Positions 49,210 to 59,026 are shown, counted from the first letter of the stretch. The stretch is DNA of 64,000 nucleotides from Saprospirales bacterium (GCA_016719895.1 JADJYG010000031.1:146017-210016); one strand, 5' to 3'. Notes: generated from the sequence alone by a model not told the origin. Numbers and translations are program-made.

Positions 49210-49965
49210 CTATGTGAAAGAGGTTTTTTCAATTATAATTTCATTTCCCCTCTTTGGATTCATTGGGGAAACCAAAATTATTTTATCAAATATAGTTTTG
49301 ATCGGAGGATTAGCATTGAACTGACGTAAATCAAGTTCATCAAGCCCATATCCGATATAATCAACTAATGCTAACCACCAAGATTTGTACTCATGGTAAT
49401 ATGCTTTTGCTTTCTCCTCTTTTTCTCTAACAGCAATTGGTAGATTCTTATGTAGGTCTGCCACGACAAATCCTCCACTATTGTCATCACTCGAAACTCC
49501 CCAAACATATGGGCGACCATACTTAATCTCTGTCGGAAGAAATTCTAACACTAGATTTTTGTGAACCCGTACTGAGTGTCTTTGGTCTAAAATCGACAAG
49601 TGTGACTCTAATGCTGTTTGGATACTTTTCCTTAACTCCTTTGAAAGTTTGATTGGCCTCTCAAAAACATAGGTAACGTAACACGAACGAGCAAACGGGC
49701 TTGCATTAAAGGTATCAAGGATGCCAGTTATGAAACGATGAATGTTTATGTTAAGATGTTCTAATGGTTCAACCTTTTCGCCATTATGAAAATGCTTGTT
49801 AAGCCTACGAACCTCAATTGCTACCTCCCCACCAATTGCAAAGTCAGGTGTTCTTTGCCCATTTGGTTGATGTTTAATATTGCTTTTATTATATCCTAAA
49901 TGAAGCAGATATTCCTCAACCATTTCCTCTTCCCGGTTCATGTTACGTTTAGATTTTGATCCCAT
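49210..49965 (-). CDS. PD-(D/E)XK nuclease-like protein, AT-rich cargo gene
   Basis: 251 residues starting MGSKSKRNMNREEEMVEEYL. A likely PD-(D/E)XK core lies at about 40-55: TPDFAIGGEVAIEVRRLN gives Pro-Asp, then Glu-x-Arg, with Arg in the usual Lys place, preceded by a helix with an acidic residue. The rest is helical with basic patches. The gene is much richer in A/T than the surrounding 55 percent GC-like DNA and is opposite in direction to the morphogenesis operon it interrupts, as expected for a recently gained moron/defence gene. With its downstream neighbour it may form a two-gene anti-phage unit; that is inference. Confidence 0.55.
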   Translation of the reverse strand: MGSKSKRNMNREEEMVEEYLLHLGYNKSNIKHQPNGQRTPDFAIGGEVAIEVRRLNKHFHNGEKVEPLEHLNINIHRFITGILDTFNASPFARSCYVTYVFERPIKLSKELRKSIQTALESHLSILDQRHSVRVHKNLVLEFLPTEIKYGRPYVWGVSSDDNSGGFVVADLHKNLPIAVREKEEKAKAYYHEYKSWWLALVDYIGYGLDELDLRQFNANPPIKTIFDKIILVSPMNPKRGNEIIIEKTSFT

Positions 49966-50261
49966 TTTTTAAAACGTAGAATTTTTAAAAATTGCCCTGG
50001 AGCTAACACCCACTGATTCAAATTTGTTCCATTTGATTTCGGTATATTATATCTATATCACTCCTTGATCAATGACCTGAATTCTGCGTATGTTGATTGG
50101 ATCAGATGATTTCCAGGCAAGAATAATTTCCCAAAACCTCCTCACCCCACCTGTCTATTCCCTCAAAATCCGAAACCGCAGTTCCAACTCACCCCATATT
50201 TTTGAGCCCTAAATCATATCCCTAAAAAGGCACCCATTCACCTCAAAACCAAGGCTCCCCA

Positions 50262-50957
50262 ATGGATTTCGTACAAACCTTGCCCACCCACATCTCCAAG
50301 CAGATTCTCGCGGGCCTCGAGTACACCAAGAAAAAAATGCCGACCGACCTGGTGGCCACCACGGTGGACGTGACCGGCCCGCAGGTAACGCCGCCCGGCT
50401 CGCCCATCGACGGCCAGGTGGCTAAAAGCGCCGGCGCGCCCGTCGAGAAGTACATCACGCTCACGATCGACACCAGCGAATTCGACGAGGATCAGGAATG
50501 CGTGGCCTACATCGGCGACTCCAGCGAGACGCACGAGACGTCCTGCGACACCTGCAACACGAGCGAAAACAAGGCCACCTTGTACATCGGTTCGCCGACC
50601 TGCAACAAATATCCGGTGTTCCTCAACCGCCTTTGCTCTACCCCGTACACCTTCGCCGCCTTCCAGATCAAGACCCAGAAAGCCGCCGGCGCAGATTCGA
50701 ACAGCGTGGTAGACCTGCCGGATCACATCATGTTCTCGCGCAAAAACATCAATGGCGAGGGCGATTTCGGTCGCATCGACGTGAGCAATTTCGAGAACCT
50801 GGAGGCTTTCCCGCGCACCGATCTGAAGTACGCCGACATCTCGCTGAGTTCGGCGGCCAACCTGTTCGACCGCGACACGCAGTGGAAAATCCCCGGTCTG
50901 GTCGGCAAACGCAAGTACACCCTGACCATCTACACGGGCTTTCGCGGCGCGAACTAA
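50262..50957 (+). CDS. Hypothetical structural protein (coat candidate)
   Basis: 231 residues starting MDFVQTLPTHISKQILAGLE. It has no signal peptide or membrane span. Strand-rich text with a Cys cluster (CDTCNTSE, about 105-112) and a balanced composition fits a beta-sandwich virion protein. It is the largest soluble protein among the tiny membrane proteins and resumes the plus-strand operon after the AT-rich insertion. In single-jelly-roll membrane phages the coat proteins are of this size. No homologue is recognised, so the coat role is a guess from context. Confidence 0.45.
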   Translation: MDFVQTLPTHISKQILAGLEYTKKKMPTDLVATTVDVTGPQVTPPGSPIDGQVAKSAGAPVEKYITLTIDTSEFDEDQECVAYIGDSSETHETSCDTCNTSENKATLYIGSPTCNKYPVFLNRLCSTPYTFAAFQIKTQKAAGADSNSVVDLPDHIMFSRKNINGEGDFGRIDVSNFENLEAFPRTDLKYADISLSSAANLFDRDTQWKIPGLVGKRKYTLTIYTGFRGAN

Positions 50958-51030
50958 ACGGCCCGGCCGGCCGGATTTTCAACCGGTCCGCTCAGCCTTT
51001 CTTTTTCACCCCAAAGCGCCCCTCAGCCCC

Positions 51031-51483
51031 GTGCAAACGCAGTATTCGACCGACGAACTGGTACACCTGATTACGACCAACAACCTGACGGGTGTGTATG
51101 CCCGGCTGGTTGCCGAAGGCCGGGTCAGTGCCGCGATGCTCCCGAACGTGGATGCGATCTCGTATGCCATCCAGGAGCAATCCGGGCGACAGTCGCCCGA
51201 GGCGTTCCTGGCCTGGCTGGAGCAATTGCTGGACGTTCCCGTGGATCAAATGGGTTTGTACGCCGCCGAACTGACCGCCATCCGGCAAACGACGGGTAAA
51301 ACCCCGGCCCGGCTGCTGGTGGATCAAATCCGTCAAACCATGCCGCAAAACCCCGTCGCCTCGTTTTTGGGTGACGGCAAGCGTCGCCTTTACGTGGCCT
51401 GGATACTGATCGGACTGGCCGTTATCGGACTGCTGTGCGTGCTGCGCTACCTGGGGCGAATCCTGGAAAAGGCCGTCGCTTGA
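51031..51483 (+). CDS. Hypothetical protein with C-terminal membrane span (150 aa)
   Basis: GTG start; the protein reads MQTQYSTDELVHLITTNNLT. A helical soluble domain (about 1-110) is followed by one span at about 122-141 (VAWILIGLAVIGLLCVLRYL) and a short basic end, a tail-anchored layout. It may hold a virion or assembly protein at the inner membrane. Not recognised. Confidence 0.6.
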   Translation: MQTQYSTDELVHLITTNNLTGVYARLVAEGRVSAAMLPNVDAISYAIQEQSGRQSPEAFLAWLEQLLDVPVDQMGLYAAELTAIRQTTGKTPARLLVDQIRQTMPQNPVASFLGDGKRRLYVAWILIGLAVIGLLCVLRYLGRILEKAVA

Positions 51484-51568
51484 GTAGAATCACGCTCATT
51501 ATTCATCACTTCGTGTACGGGATTTCGCTAACGCTCAACATCGTTCATCACTTATCACTCAAAAAACC

Positions 51569-51787
51569 ATGATGCGCATTTTGAAACAACGCTGGGTAAT
51601 TGCCGTGCTCGCCGTGGGCGCGACCCTGCTTTTCATCACCTACGTGTACCCGAAAATCAAAAAGGCTACTGCCGGAAAAGTACCGGGTACGAATACGACC
51701 ACGGACCCCAGTCCTGCCACTGGCGCCCCGGTGCTGCAAAGCCTGAAATCCCGGCTGGTCGGCCCGGTGTCGGCATCGTCGAACTAA
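51569..51787 (+). CDS. Small single-span membrane protein (72 aa)
   Basis: Starts MMRILKQRWVIAVLAVGATL, with a span at about 9-27 and a Thr/Pro/Ser-rich tail. A second ATG is the next codon. The 86 bases before it contain the repeated text TTCATCACTT. Not recognised. Confidence 0.55.
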   Translation: MMRILKQRWVIAVLAVGATLLFITYVYPKIKKATAGKVPGTNTTTDPSPATGAPVLQSLKSRLVGPVSASSN

Positions 51788-51804
51788 ACCCGTACTGGTA
51801 GGTT

Positions 51805-52281
51805 ATGGCACTCACGGCGGCATCGGCACTTTGGAGCGCCGGATCGGGCGCGACGGGCTTTTTGCAAAAAAACGCCCGCTGGCTCGCCCTGGCACTCGCG
51901 GCGCTGGCGCTGTGGTGGCTGTTCCGGCCGTATTTCCGGGTGTTGTTCGGCCTGGTGCCGGAGGATGCGAAAATGCAGACGGGCGGCGGTGACGTGACGG
52001 CGGACTTTTACGAGCGCCGAAAAGACATCGCCGGACGCCTGCACGAAACCCTGAGTGGCAACGCCCTGACCACCGAAGGCCGCTGCGAAGCGTTGTACGA
52101 TGCTTTGCAATGGAACGACAATCAGCTCCGCGTGATCCACAACGCGTACAAAAACGCGCACGGGGAAACCCTGCACCACGCGGTGGGTGCCACGTACACG
52201 GATGATTGTTCCTACCTGGGCATGAGCGACGGACTGAACACCACCTTTTTGCAAAAACTGGACACCCTCGGCCTGACATGA
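51805..52281 (+). CDS. Single-span membrane protein (158 aa)
   Basis: Starts MALTAASALWSAGSGATGFL, with a span at about 25-42 (LALALAALALWWLFRPYF) followed by a helical soluble domain (FYERRKDIAGRLHETLSGNA). It overlaps the next gene by four bases (ATGA). Not recognised. Confidence 0.6.
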   Translation: MALTAASALWSAGSGATGFLQKNARWLALALAALALWWLFRPYFRVLFGLVPEDAKMQTGGGDVTADFYERRKDIAGRLHETLSGNALTTEGRCEALYDALQWNDNQLRVIHNAYKNAHGETLHHAVGATYTDDCSYLGMSDGLNTTFLQKLDTLGLT

Positions 52282-52475
52282 ACTCCGCAAATGCCTCATT
52301 CGTCGCCATCCTGCGTATCCTGCTGGTGCTGGCTGTCCTGGGGGCGGCGGTGTTCCTGCTGCTGCGGGTACCCAAGCTGGTGTTCAAGGACCCTGTCGCG
52401 GGCGGCCAGCCGAGATGCGCTAAAGACGACGCCTATTATTACAAAGACCCGCACAACCATCCGTTTGACTGCTAA
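52278..52475 (+). CDS. Small single-span membrane protein (65 aa)
   Basis: Starts MNSANASFVAILRILLVLAV, with a span at about 9-29 and a short tail with HNHPFDC at the end (His/Cys-rich). It starts within the stop of the previous gene. Not recognised. Confidence 0.55.
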   Translation: MNSANASFVAILRILLVLAVLGAAVFLLLRVPKLVFKDPVAGGQPRCAKDDAYYYKDPHNHPFDC

Positions 52476-52489
52476 ACACGAGTACCCCA

Positions 52490-52926
52490 ATGCCACAACC
52501 TAGCGCCATACAACAGGTTTTAACCCTGCCACCCAGCGGACCTTGCTCCGCATCGGCTTGTTTTTGGCCGTCGGGCTGGCAGTGACGTTGATCGTGGTGT
52601 TCGTGATCCGGCTGGTCAAAAAGTCGGCGGCGAGTGGAAGTACAGACAACGGCAATGGCGGTAACAATGGCAATGGCAACGGCTCCAACCCCGACGGCAC
52701 ACCCGTGGCGCCGCTGCCGCAAAACCTCAAACGCTTAGCCGACGACCTGAAGCAGGCTACCGGCTGGACCTTCATCTGCAACGAATTGCGCTGCGACACC
52801 ATCCTGGCGATAGCCGAACTACCGGACGCGCAACTGATCCAACTGGCGGCTTACTACAAATCCATGTACAACGGTACGCTGCGCGCAACCTTCGACAGTT
52901 TCTATGTCAGGCGGCTGTTGCTTTAA
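52490..52926 (+). pseudogene. Single-span membrane protein, N-terminus shifted by an indel
   Basis: The ATG at 52490 opens MPQPSAIQQVLTLPP, then the frame fails. A second frame continues from about 52537 with TLLRIGLFLAVGLAVTLIVV (membrane span), an Asn/Gly linker (DNGNGGNNGNGNGSN) and a helical C-terminal domain ending at 52926. One missing or extra base between 52530 and 52545 joins them into about 145 residues. Alternatively translation starts at the TTG at 52543. Not recognised. Confidence 0.5.
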
Positions 52927-52997
52927 AGATGCCGGAGATGTGGTGGACGCCAAATTGAAAAGTATTCAACAGCGGGTCAAAAACCTGAATATATAGC

Positions 52998-53207
52998 ATG
53001 AGTGCGAAAGAGATTATAACCTGGACGTTGATCAATGTGGCCGCCACAGTGCTGGCCACGGTGATCCTGTATTATTTTTTTCGTCTGCAAACCCAAAAAC
53101 CGCACCTACAACATGAAAAAAGCAATTGGATCGCTTCCTGTCTGGCAGTTCACCCTGCTGCTGGTAGCCGTGCTCGCCATTTTTACGGTGGCCGTGAATA
53201 CCTATAA
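52998..53207 (+). CDS. Small single-span membrane protein (69 aa)
   Basis: Starts MSAKEIITWTLINVAATVLA, with a span at about 8-27. Its 3' half overlaps the next gene in another frame, so the true protein may end earlier, near QTQKPHLQHEK. Not recognised. Confidence 0.45.
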   Translation: MSAKEIITWTLINVAATVLATVILYYFFRLQTQKPHLQHEKSNWIASCLAVHPAAGSRARHFYGGREYL

Positions 53208-53229
53208 CAAACGCCAAAAAACTGCCTGA
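53113..53229 (+). CDS. Tiny single-span membrane protein (38 aa)
   Basis: The frame MKKAIGSLPVWQFTLLLVAV.. ends NKRQKTA and has one span at about 12-29, with basic residues at both ends. It overlaps the next start (TGATG). Its size, span and coupling match minor coat proteins of filamentous phages. Confidence 0.5.
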   Translation: MKKAIGSLPVWQFTLLLVAVLAIFTVAVNTYNKRQKTA

Positions 53230-53390
53230 TGGGAGTCCTTGATGTACTCGAAAAACTGTCCACCGACGGCATCCGGGTCGAAGTCGCTTTCGAGGAGCGG
53301 ACGATCTTCCGGCTGCTACTATACGGTTGCCTCGCGGCCGTAGTGGCCGGCGTCGTTACCGCATTGATTCGCAAAAAAATTACCGGATGA
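53229..53390 (+). CDS. Tiny single-span membrane protein (53 aa)
   Basis: MGVLDVLEKLSTDGIRVEVA begins an amphipathic acidic helix, followed by a span (LLLYGCLAAVVAGVVTALI, about 29-47) and a basic end KKITG. Acidic amphipathic head, span, then basic tail is the layout of inovirus major coat proteins, which makes this a candidate. It overlaps both neighbours. Confidence 0.5.
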   Translation: MGVLDVLEKLSTDGIRVEVAFEERTIFRLLLYGCLAAVVAGVVTALIRKKITG

Positions 53391-53542
53391 ACCAGGAAGT
53401 TATTGACATGATCGCCAGCGGCCAGATACCGTACCGGTATGAAGCGGACACGGCATCGGCGCTGTATTTCGGGCTGGCAGTGTTGGTGATTGTGTTTTTG
53501 TACGCGATTGCCGAGGCAGTAACCCGAAAGTATATTGGATAA
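53387..53542 (+). CDS. Tiny single-span membrane protein (51 aa)
   Basis: MNQEVIDMIASGQIPYRYEA precedes a span (LYFGLAVLVIVFLYAIAEAV, about 27-46) and the basic end TRKYIG. The start overlaps the previous stop (ATGA). It has a similar layout to its neighbour and may be a second coat-like protein. Confidence 0.5.
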   Translation: MNQEVIDMIASGQIPYRYEADTASALYFGLAVLVIVFLYAIAEAVTRKYIG

Positions 53543-53562
53543 ACTCAAAACAACCCTAAAAA

Positions 53563-53985
53563 ATGAGCAACGGATATTTCCAAAACCCCTGCCGGAAACG
53601 CATCTCTACCCGGCAAGCCGACCTGGACGGCGGCGATTTTAGCCTGAGCGTTACGGCTGCTCCCGGCGAAACAGAAGGCACCTTCGATGTAACAGCTACC
53701 CTCAAACCCAAGGTGAATTTCGGCGACGTGGAAGGTTTCGTGACGGCCGGCGATGCAACGCTTTTTGATGCCGTGAATTCGGAATCACCGGCTGGTACTG
53801 CCGCCGGGCCGAACAATACTGGCGTTCCGGGGGCACTTGCCATCACTTTTGCCGGAGTAGAACAAACAGAAAATAACGTCAGCAGTACCTGGCTGTTGGT
53901 GCTGGCCAACGTTGAAATCACGGCGAAAGACGGCCAAACGTTCACCATCCCATCGCTGAGCAAAACCTTCCCCAGTCCGCTGTAA
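53563..53985 (+). CDS. Hypothetical beta-rich protein (140 aa)
   Basis: Starts MSNGYFQNPCRKRISTRQAD. Regular strands (SLSVTAAPGETEGTFDVTAT) and Gly/Ala-rich turns suggest an immunoglobulin-like or jelly-roll virion protein. No signal peptide. Followed 4 bases later by the next gene. Not recognised. Confidence 0.5.
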   Translation: MSNGYFQNPCRKRISTRQADLDGGDFSLSVTAAPGETEGTFDVTATLKPKVNFGDVEGFVTAGDATLFDAVNSESPAGTAAGPNNTGVPGALAITFAGVEQTENNVSSTWLLVLANVEITAKDGQTFTIPSLSKTFPSPL

Positions 53986-53989
53986 AACC

Positions 53990-55036
53990 ATGCCTTGCTG
54001 CTCCAATAAAAAACCGCGCGTTCGTTTGGTCCGGAAGGCCCTCTTTTCGGCTATTCCGACCTGGAATGACAACAACCGTTGTCCCGCCGGGGCACAGCGG
54101 CTTTTGCAATGGCGGTTTTACAAAAAACAAGGTATTGGTTTTTTCTACGCCGTTTGCGGCACCCACGGATTCCTTGAGTATCGGGACAGGCAGCACCTAT
54201 TTGTATCTGAACTCAACGAACAGTCAAATAACGGCTTACCTGATTTCGCAGGGTGTTTCGATTGCTGAAACTGATACAATTTGCATAGAAGTTCGCCTGA
54301 AAAACTGCCAAAACGAATACGCCGGGAGCAACAAGATTTGCTTTGCGGCTGAAGTAGCGGAAAGTGATTGTACCTGCGAATTCGCTACCGCCTTCTATTC
54401 GGGCCAAACGGGTAACACGGCCACGCCGCCCATCGGTTACTCGGCCAATGGCGGGCAGTTGGTTTTTTCCAACGGCCTGATGAATCCGGAAGGGGAGGAC
54501 TTTACGCAAATGCCGCTCGAAAGTAGCGATAACCTGGCCTGGGTAACGCTCGATGAAGGTTGCGATGCCACCATAGAGATGGAAGAAGTGACTGAACAAA
54601 CCGGTACGGTCGAAGTTCCGGCAGCATTTATCGGTTTATCGTCCACCGATTATTTGGTATTCCGCAATGGAGCGGCTCAACGCAATTTCTCTGTATTGGC
54701 CGGCAACCTGACTCCAATGGCGCAGCGAGTGAAGTGGAAGACCGTTGGCATTTTGTCCGGCTCCAGGGCGGCGCTGATGGCTGTAAACTTAGCCGTCTGA
54801 CGATCAGCGCCTCGGGATCGGGCACAACCTTTAGCCTGCCTTCCGGCTATTCGGCCTCTAACCAGGGTAAATGGTTGCTTTTTGTGAATGAACTACTGCA
54901 ATACCCCACAACGAACTACACCGTGTCCGGCAGCCAGGTGACGTTGGCAGAGCCGGCCTGGCAGATCAAATCTGGATCGTTGCCATCGTGTAATAACCAG
55001 CCGTCCGACGGCTTAAAACCATTAAAACCGCCATGA
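53990..55036 (+). pseudogene. Beta-rich structural protein gene with frameshifts
   Basis: An N-terminal frame from 53990 (MPCCSNKKPRVRLVRKALFS) is replaced by the frame open from 54066 to 54800 (VVPPGHSGFCNGGFTKNKVL onward, strand-rich), which in turn breaks near 54780. The third frame gives RLTISASGSGTTFSLPSGYS and ends at 55036 with an ATGA overlap to the next start, which shows it is the genuine end. The composite is about 345 residues. Strand-rich, Cys-containing, virion-like; not recognised. Confidence 0.5.
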
Positions 55037-56440
55037 AAGGCCTCTTTTTACCAAGATTTTCTTTTCCCTTTTCGCGCTCTGCCTGGCCGCCTTCCCGCCT
55101 TTAGCCAGATAAATCCGACCACCCAAATCAAAGGCGTCAGCCCGCCGGCGGCGAACAACCTGCTGATGACGCGGGGCAGTGACGGTAAACTGGAATACAA
55201 AACCCTGAACTACCTGATCGGCCTGCTGCCGGACGAGGTAGTTCAAAACACCACGGCGCCAAGTGGAGCGCCCACCGGTACGCAAGGCAATCTTTACCTG
55301 AACACGACCACTGCCCAACTGTATGTCTGGACGGGTTCCACCTGGGTCGTCCAGGATGGGGTGGATGAAGTCGTGCAAGGAAACGGTGTCCCGGGTCTAT
55401 CGCCCGGAGCCAACGAAGGTCTGCTGTACGTGGATACAGCCACGGGTACCCTTTACGCCTGGAACGGCACAGCCTGGATTTCCTACGCCCTGAACAGCTA
55501 CGCCAACGCCCTGACCAAAACCGGTTCAACCGTTCGTTGGGGTGGCGATCTGACTCAAAATACCACGGTCAACGGCAAAAGCGCCTATTCGCTCGCACTC
55601 GACAGCGTTACCTCGGTGACCCTTCGTGCCCGCACAAGCGACGGCAGCGGAAGCGGGGTGTTCGGGCTTTCCAAGTTCGAGAGCACCGGCGCTTTTGCTA
55701 CTTACAGCCGGGTGAGCAACCCTGTGGAATCTTCGCAGTGGTCGCTCAAACCCGACGCGGCTTATATCCGCACCCAAAACACCGGCATCCGGGGCGAGAT
55801 GCTCACCACCGATTTTTCCGCTCAAATGGCCTACGTGGTGGGCGAAAACACCCTGAACGGCGCTTTTTACGTGGACAGCACCGGCCACTACCTGCTGCAA
55901 TTGCAGGATAAAACCGCCGCTGAAACCGAAATACTGTATATCAATCCAAGCACCTTCGAACTCTCAAAAGGGCCGGCGCCCAGCAGCGGCAGCACGATTT
56001 CCACCTACACGCCCAGTATCTCCGGAAGCGGCTCTCTGGCCGTGGTCGTGACGGCCACCGGCGCGGGCATCACCGCCGTTCGAGGCTCGGGAACGCTCAC
56101 GGTGACCATTCCTACCGGCGTGACCCTGCTTTCCGCACGGGTAACTGGCGACGATGCCGAAAACGACGGATCGGGTAACCTGACCGTGGTGTTCAACGGT
56201 GCAGGCCTGCAAGGCAATGAAGGCATTGGTAGTTTACACATCCCGGCTACACAAAAAATTGACCTGTCGGCCCAGGTATTCGGAGCGCCCGCGCCGGGCA
56301 ATCCGTATTCCGTGGATGACGACGACACCGTGCAAATGCAGGTAGTCGGCATCGGTTCAAGCGGATCGCCCAGCATAACGCTTCGGGCCGTGGGCCTGAC
56401 GGCCAACTACGACGATTACCAACTCGTATTCAATTTCTAA
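55033..56440 (+). pseudogene. Secreted phage-fibre-like protein, signal peptide region broken by indels
   Basis: The ATG at 55033 (in the previous stop) opens MKGLFL; two single-base shifts are then needed to read a signal peptide (KIFFSLFALCLAAFP) ending in SQ and the mature start INPTTQIKGVSPP. From about 55130 the frame is open to 56440. The body has tail-fibre-like repeats (LYLNTTTAQLYVWTGSTWVV and LYVDTATGTLYAWNGTAWIS) that match short adhesin repeats seen in phage fibres, then a beta-rich end. Export of a fibre-like protein suggests outer-surface display or assembly at the membrane. Confidence 0.6.
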
Positions 56441-56442
56441 CC

Positions 56443-57237
56443 ATGCGGCTGAAACTGCTTTTCATATTGACTTTGGGTTTGTCGTTTGCCACGATTGTCC
56501 CCGCGCAAACAGTGGACAGCCTTTGGCAAGGCTGGCTTTCGCCCTTTGTGCAAACCGGCGGAACGGCTCCGAATTTTACCTTCCAGGGGCTGTTCAACTC
56601 AAACACCGGTTTTGCGGGCAGCCAGATTTCCCAGGCGCAACACCCCCGGCTGATCGTCTTTTCCAGCAACCAGTGTTACGAACTGCCCATCGACACGATC
56701 ACAACTGCCGGCAGTATCATCGCAGGCCGGGCAGTCGATCCTTCCGGGCAATTGTCGGCACTACCCAGCGGCATGGCGGCCATTTATCACCCCAGCGCCG
56801 TGCACCGGGTTGGGCCGTTCATCTCGGGGCTTTCGGCTTCGTTGCAGGGTTGTTTGCAAACCTTCACCAACCTGAAAATAGACTCGCTGGGGACGACCAT
56901 TCAAACCGATGCGACTTTGTCTGGAAATGGAACAGCGGAAACGCCGCTCCAACTTGCCCAACAAGGCGCGACAACCAACCAGGTGCTCAAATGGAACGGC
57001 ACGACCTGGTTACCGGCCGACGCTGGCGGCAACGAAATCTACGAAGCCTTTGCATCGGTAATTGGAGATACAATCAGCCCGACTATTTCTTTACCGGCCA
57101 CCGAACGGGATTGGCGGATCAACCTCTACCGCACCGGCGTGCGCATGACCTACGGGCTCGATTTTACCATCAGTGGCGACGATATCCTATTGACCGTCGC
57201 CGGCCAGGACGAGGCATTTTTTCTCCTCGTGAAATAA
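56443..57237 (+). CDS. Secreted fibre-associated protein (264 aa)
   Basis: Starts MRLKLLFILTLGLSFATIVP, a signal peptide ending in AQ near residue 22. The mature part is strand-rich. It includes TPLQLAQQGATTNQVLKWNG followed by TTWLPAD, the linker-like text common between trimeric fibre domains in phages of Bacteroidota. It lies two bases after the previous gene. Likely a surface or fibre component. Confidence 0.6.
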   Translation: MRLKLLFILTLGLSFATIVPAQTVDSLWQGWLSPFVQTGGTAPNFTFQGLFNSNTGFAGSQISQAQHPRLIVFSSNQCYELPIDTITTAGSIIAGRAVDPSGQLSALPSGMAAIYHPSAVHRVGPFISGLSASLQGCLQTFTNLKIDSLGTTIQTDATLSGNGTAETPLQLAQQGATTNQVLKWNGTTWLPADAGGNEIYEAFASVIGDTISPTISLPATERDWRINLYRTGVRMTYGLDFTISGDDILLTVAGQDEAFFLLVK

Positions 57238-57279
57238 CCCAGAAACAAACCCCAAAAGACGCTTTAAACCCAATCAGCC

Positions 57280-58689
57280 ATGAAAAAGGCATTACTTCTC
57301 TTTCTTTTCGCTTTACCCGCCGTTTTCGCAATGGCCCAAAGCACCAAAATTGATCCCACGGTGCTGCTGCGCGCCTCCGGAACCAACAGCCGCTTCCTCG
57401 TCACGGATGGCAGCGGCAACGTCACCTGGGTGCAAGGCAGCAGCCTGCTTACGGCCGGTACCGGCATCAGCATCAGCGGCAACACCATCACCAACAGCGC
57501 ACCCGATCAAACGGTGTCGCTGACCGGTGCGGGCGCGACTGCCGTGACGGGCACTTACCCCAGTTTTACCATCACTACCAACGCCCTGGCCACCATCCAG
57601 GACGAAGGCAGCGGACTTACTCAGCGTGCTACCCTTAACTTTATCGGCGGCGCGGTAACGGCAGCCGACAACGCCGGCTCTTCGCGAACGGATATCTCGT
57701 TCGATGCTGAGGTGAACGGCATCGCCGCGCTTTCCGGCACAGGCTTAGTCGTACAAACTGGGGCGGGTACTTTTACCAACCGCTCTATCGCCACTGCCGC
57801 TTCCGACGCGGGCCTGAGTTTTGGCCTGGGCAACGCCGACGGCGTGAGCGGTAACCCGACCCTGTCCATTTCCACCGGGCAGTATGCCTGGAAACAATCG
57901 GTTCGGGTGGCCACTACCGGCAACATTACCCTGAGCGGCAACCAAACCATCGACGGCGTGAGCACCACGACCGGCGACCGGGTGCTGGTCAAATCACAAA
58001 CTACCGGCTCCGAGAACGGCGTGTATATCACCGGCACGGGCGCCTGGACGCGCTCCACCGACTTCGACGCCTCCACCGAAATGCCCAACGGCGGGGCCTT
58101 TTTCGTGGAAGAAGGCACGGCCAACAACGAAAGTATGTGGGTGCTGACCACCGATGGCTCGATCACCGTGGGCACCACCACCCTGACTTTCCACCGCATT
58201 GGCCGCGCTAACCAGGCCACCGCCGGCAGCTACGGCAGCGCCACACAAATCCCGGTGTTTACCCTGAACAGTGACGGAACTATTTCCAGCGTCACCAACA
58301 CCACCTTGACCGAAAGCCAAACCCTTACGGCCGGCGACGGCAGTGGATCGGACCGCACCCTCAATCTCACGGGCGGCAGCAGCGTAACCCTCGCTCAAGG
58401 CTCCGGCATCGCGTTAACCCGTTCGGGAAATACCATCACGATTGCCGCCAGTGCCTCGGCGCCCACGGTCACGATCCAGCGTTTCGAGGATGTGCCGGTA
58501 TCCAACACAACTACCACCACGGTATCCGGCTTTACGCCGCTCACCACGGACACCGAAGTGTTTTTGGACGGTGTAATGATGGACTGGGGCGCAGGCGAGG
58601 ACATTACCGTGTCCGGCCAGGTCATCACGTTTTCCCGCACGGTTTCCACCGGGCAGAAAATCCTGGTGAAAAAAATCACCGTCAACTAA
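57280..58689 (+). CDS. Secreted tail-fibre/spike-like protein (469 aa)
   Basis: The signal peptide MKKALLLFLFALPAVFAMAQ is followed by a Gly/Thr/Ser-rich beta-helical body. The segment QTIDGVSTTTGDRVLVKSQT, then NGVYITGTGAWTRSTDFD and VEEGTANNESMWVLTTDG, is a well-known domain of tailed-phage fibres. The C-terminal part (TIQRFEDVPVSNTTTTTVSG, then DGVMMDWGAGEDITVSG) looks like a receptor-binding tip. A fibre with a Sec signal peptide is odd for a tailed phage, where fibres are assembled in the cytoplasm. Role inferred: adsorption or surface adhesion. Confidence 0.7.
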   Translation: MKKALLLFLFALPAVFAMAQSTKIDPTVLLRASGTNSRFLVTDGSGNVTWVQGSSLLTAGTGISISGNTITNSAPDQTVSLTGAGATAVTGTYPSFTITTNALATIQDEGSGLTQRATLNFIGGAVTAADNAGSSRTDISFDAEVNGIAALSGTGLVVQTGAGTFTNRSIATAASDAGLSFGLGNADGVSGNPTLSISTGQYAWKQSVRVATTGNITLSGNQTIDGVSTTTGDRVLVKSQTTGSENGVYITGTGAWTRSTDFDASTEMPNGGAFFVEEGTANNESMWVLTTDGSITVGTTTLTFHRIGRANQATAGSYGSATQIPVFTLNSDGTISSVTNTTLTESQTLTAGDGSGSDRTLNLTGGSSVTLAQGSGIALTRSGNTITIAASASAPTVTIQRFEDVPVSNTTTTTVSGFTPLTTDTEVFLDGVMMDWGAGEDITVSGQVITFSRTVSTGQKILVKKITVN

Positions 58690-58702
58690 CCCCATTCAGA
58701 AA

Positions 58703-59026
58703 ATGAAACTCATCATCCCTTTTTTACTGCTTTCCCTTTTCGCCACCGCCCAAACCGGCAGCGACTACAAAATCGAAAAGCGAGACAGCCTCGGTTATGT
58801 CCTGCTTCAAAACGGCAGAACCGTGCCCTTCGATACCGCCCAGGTACAAACCAACCTGGCTCAAAAAACGGAGGAAGTCGGTACCATCGAAACGGAAATC
58901 GGCCTGCTGGAGCGGCTGGTCATGTTGCGCCGCCAGTTGGCCCTGGCCCGCGAAGAAAAACGAACCCTGAACGATATTTTGGAAAAAGCCCGTCAATGTA
59001 CCGAAGTAACCCCATCCAAAAATTAG
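58703..59026 (+). CDS. Secreted coiled-coil protein (107 aa)
   Basis: Signal peptide MKLIIPFLLLSLFATAQ, then a short strand region and a charged coiled coil (about 55-95, EEVGTIETEIGLLERLVMLR). It overlaps the next start by 31 bases in another frame. It may be a chaperone or shaft for the fibre proteins on either side. Not recognised. Confidence 0.6.
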   Translation: MKLIIPFLLLSLFATAQTGSDYKIEKRDSLGYVLLQNGRTVPFDTAQVQTNLAQKTEEVGTIETEIGLLERLVMLRRQLALAREEKRTLNDILEKARQCTEVTPSKN

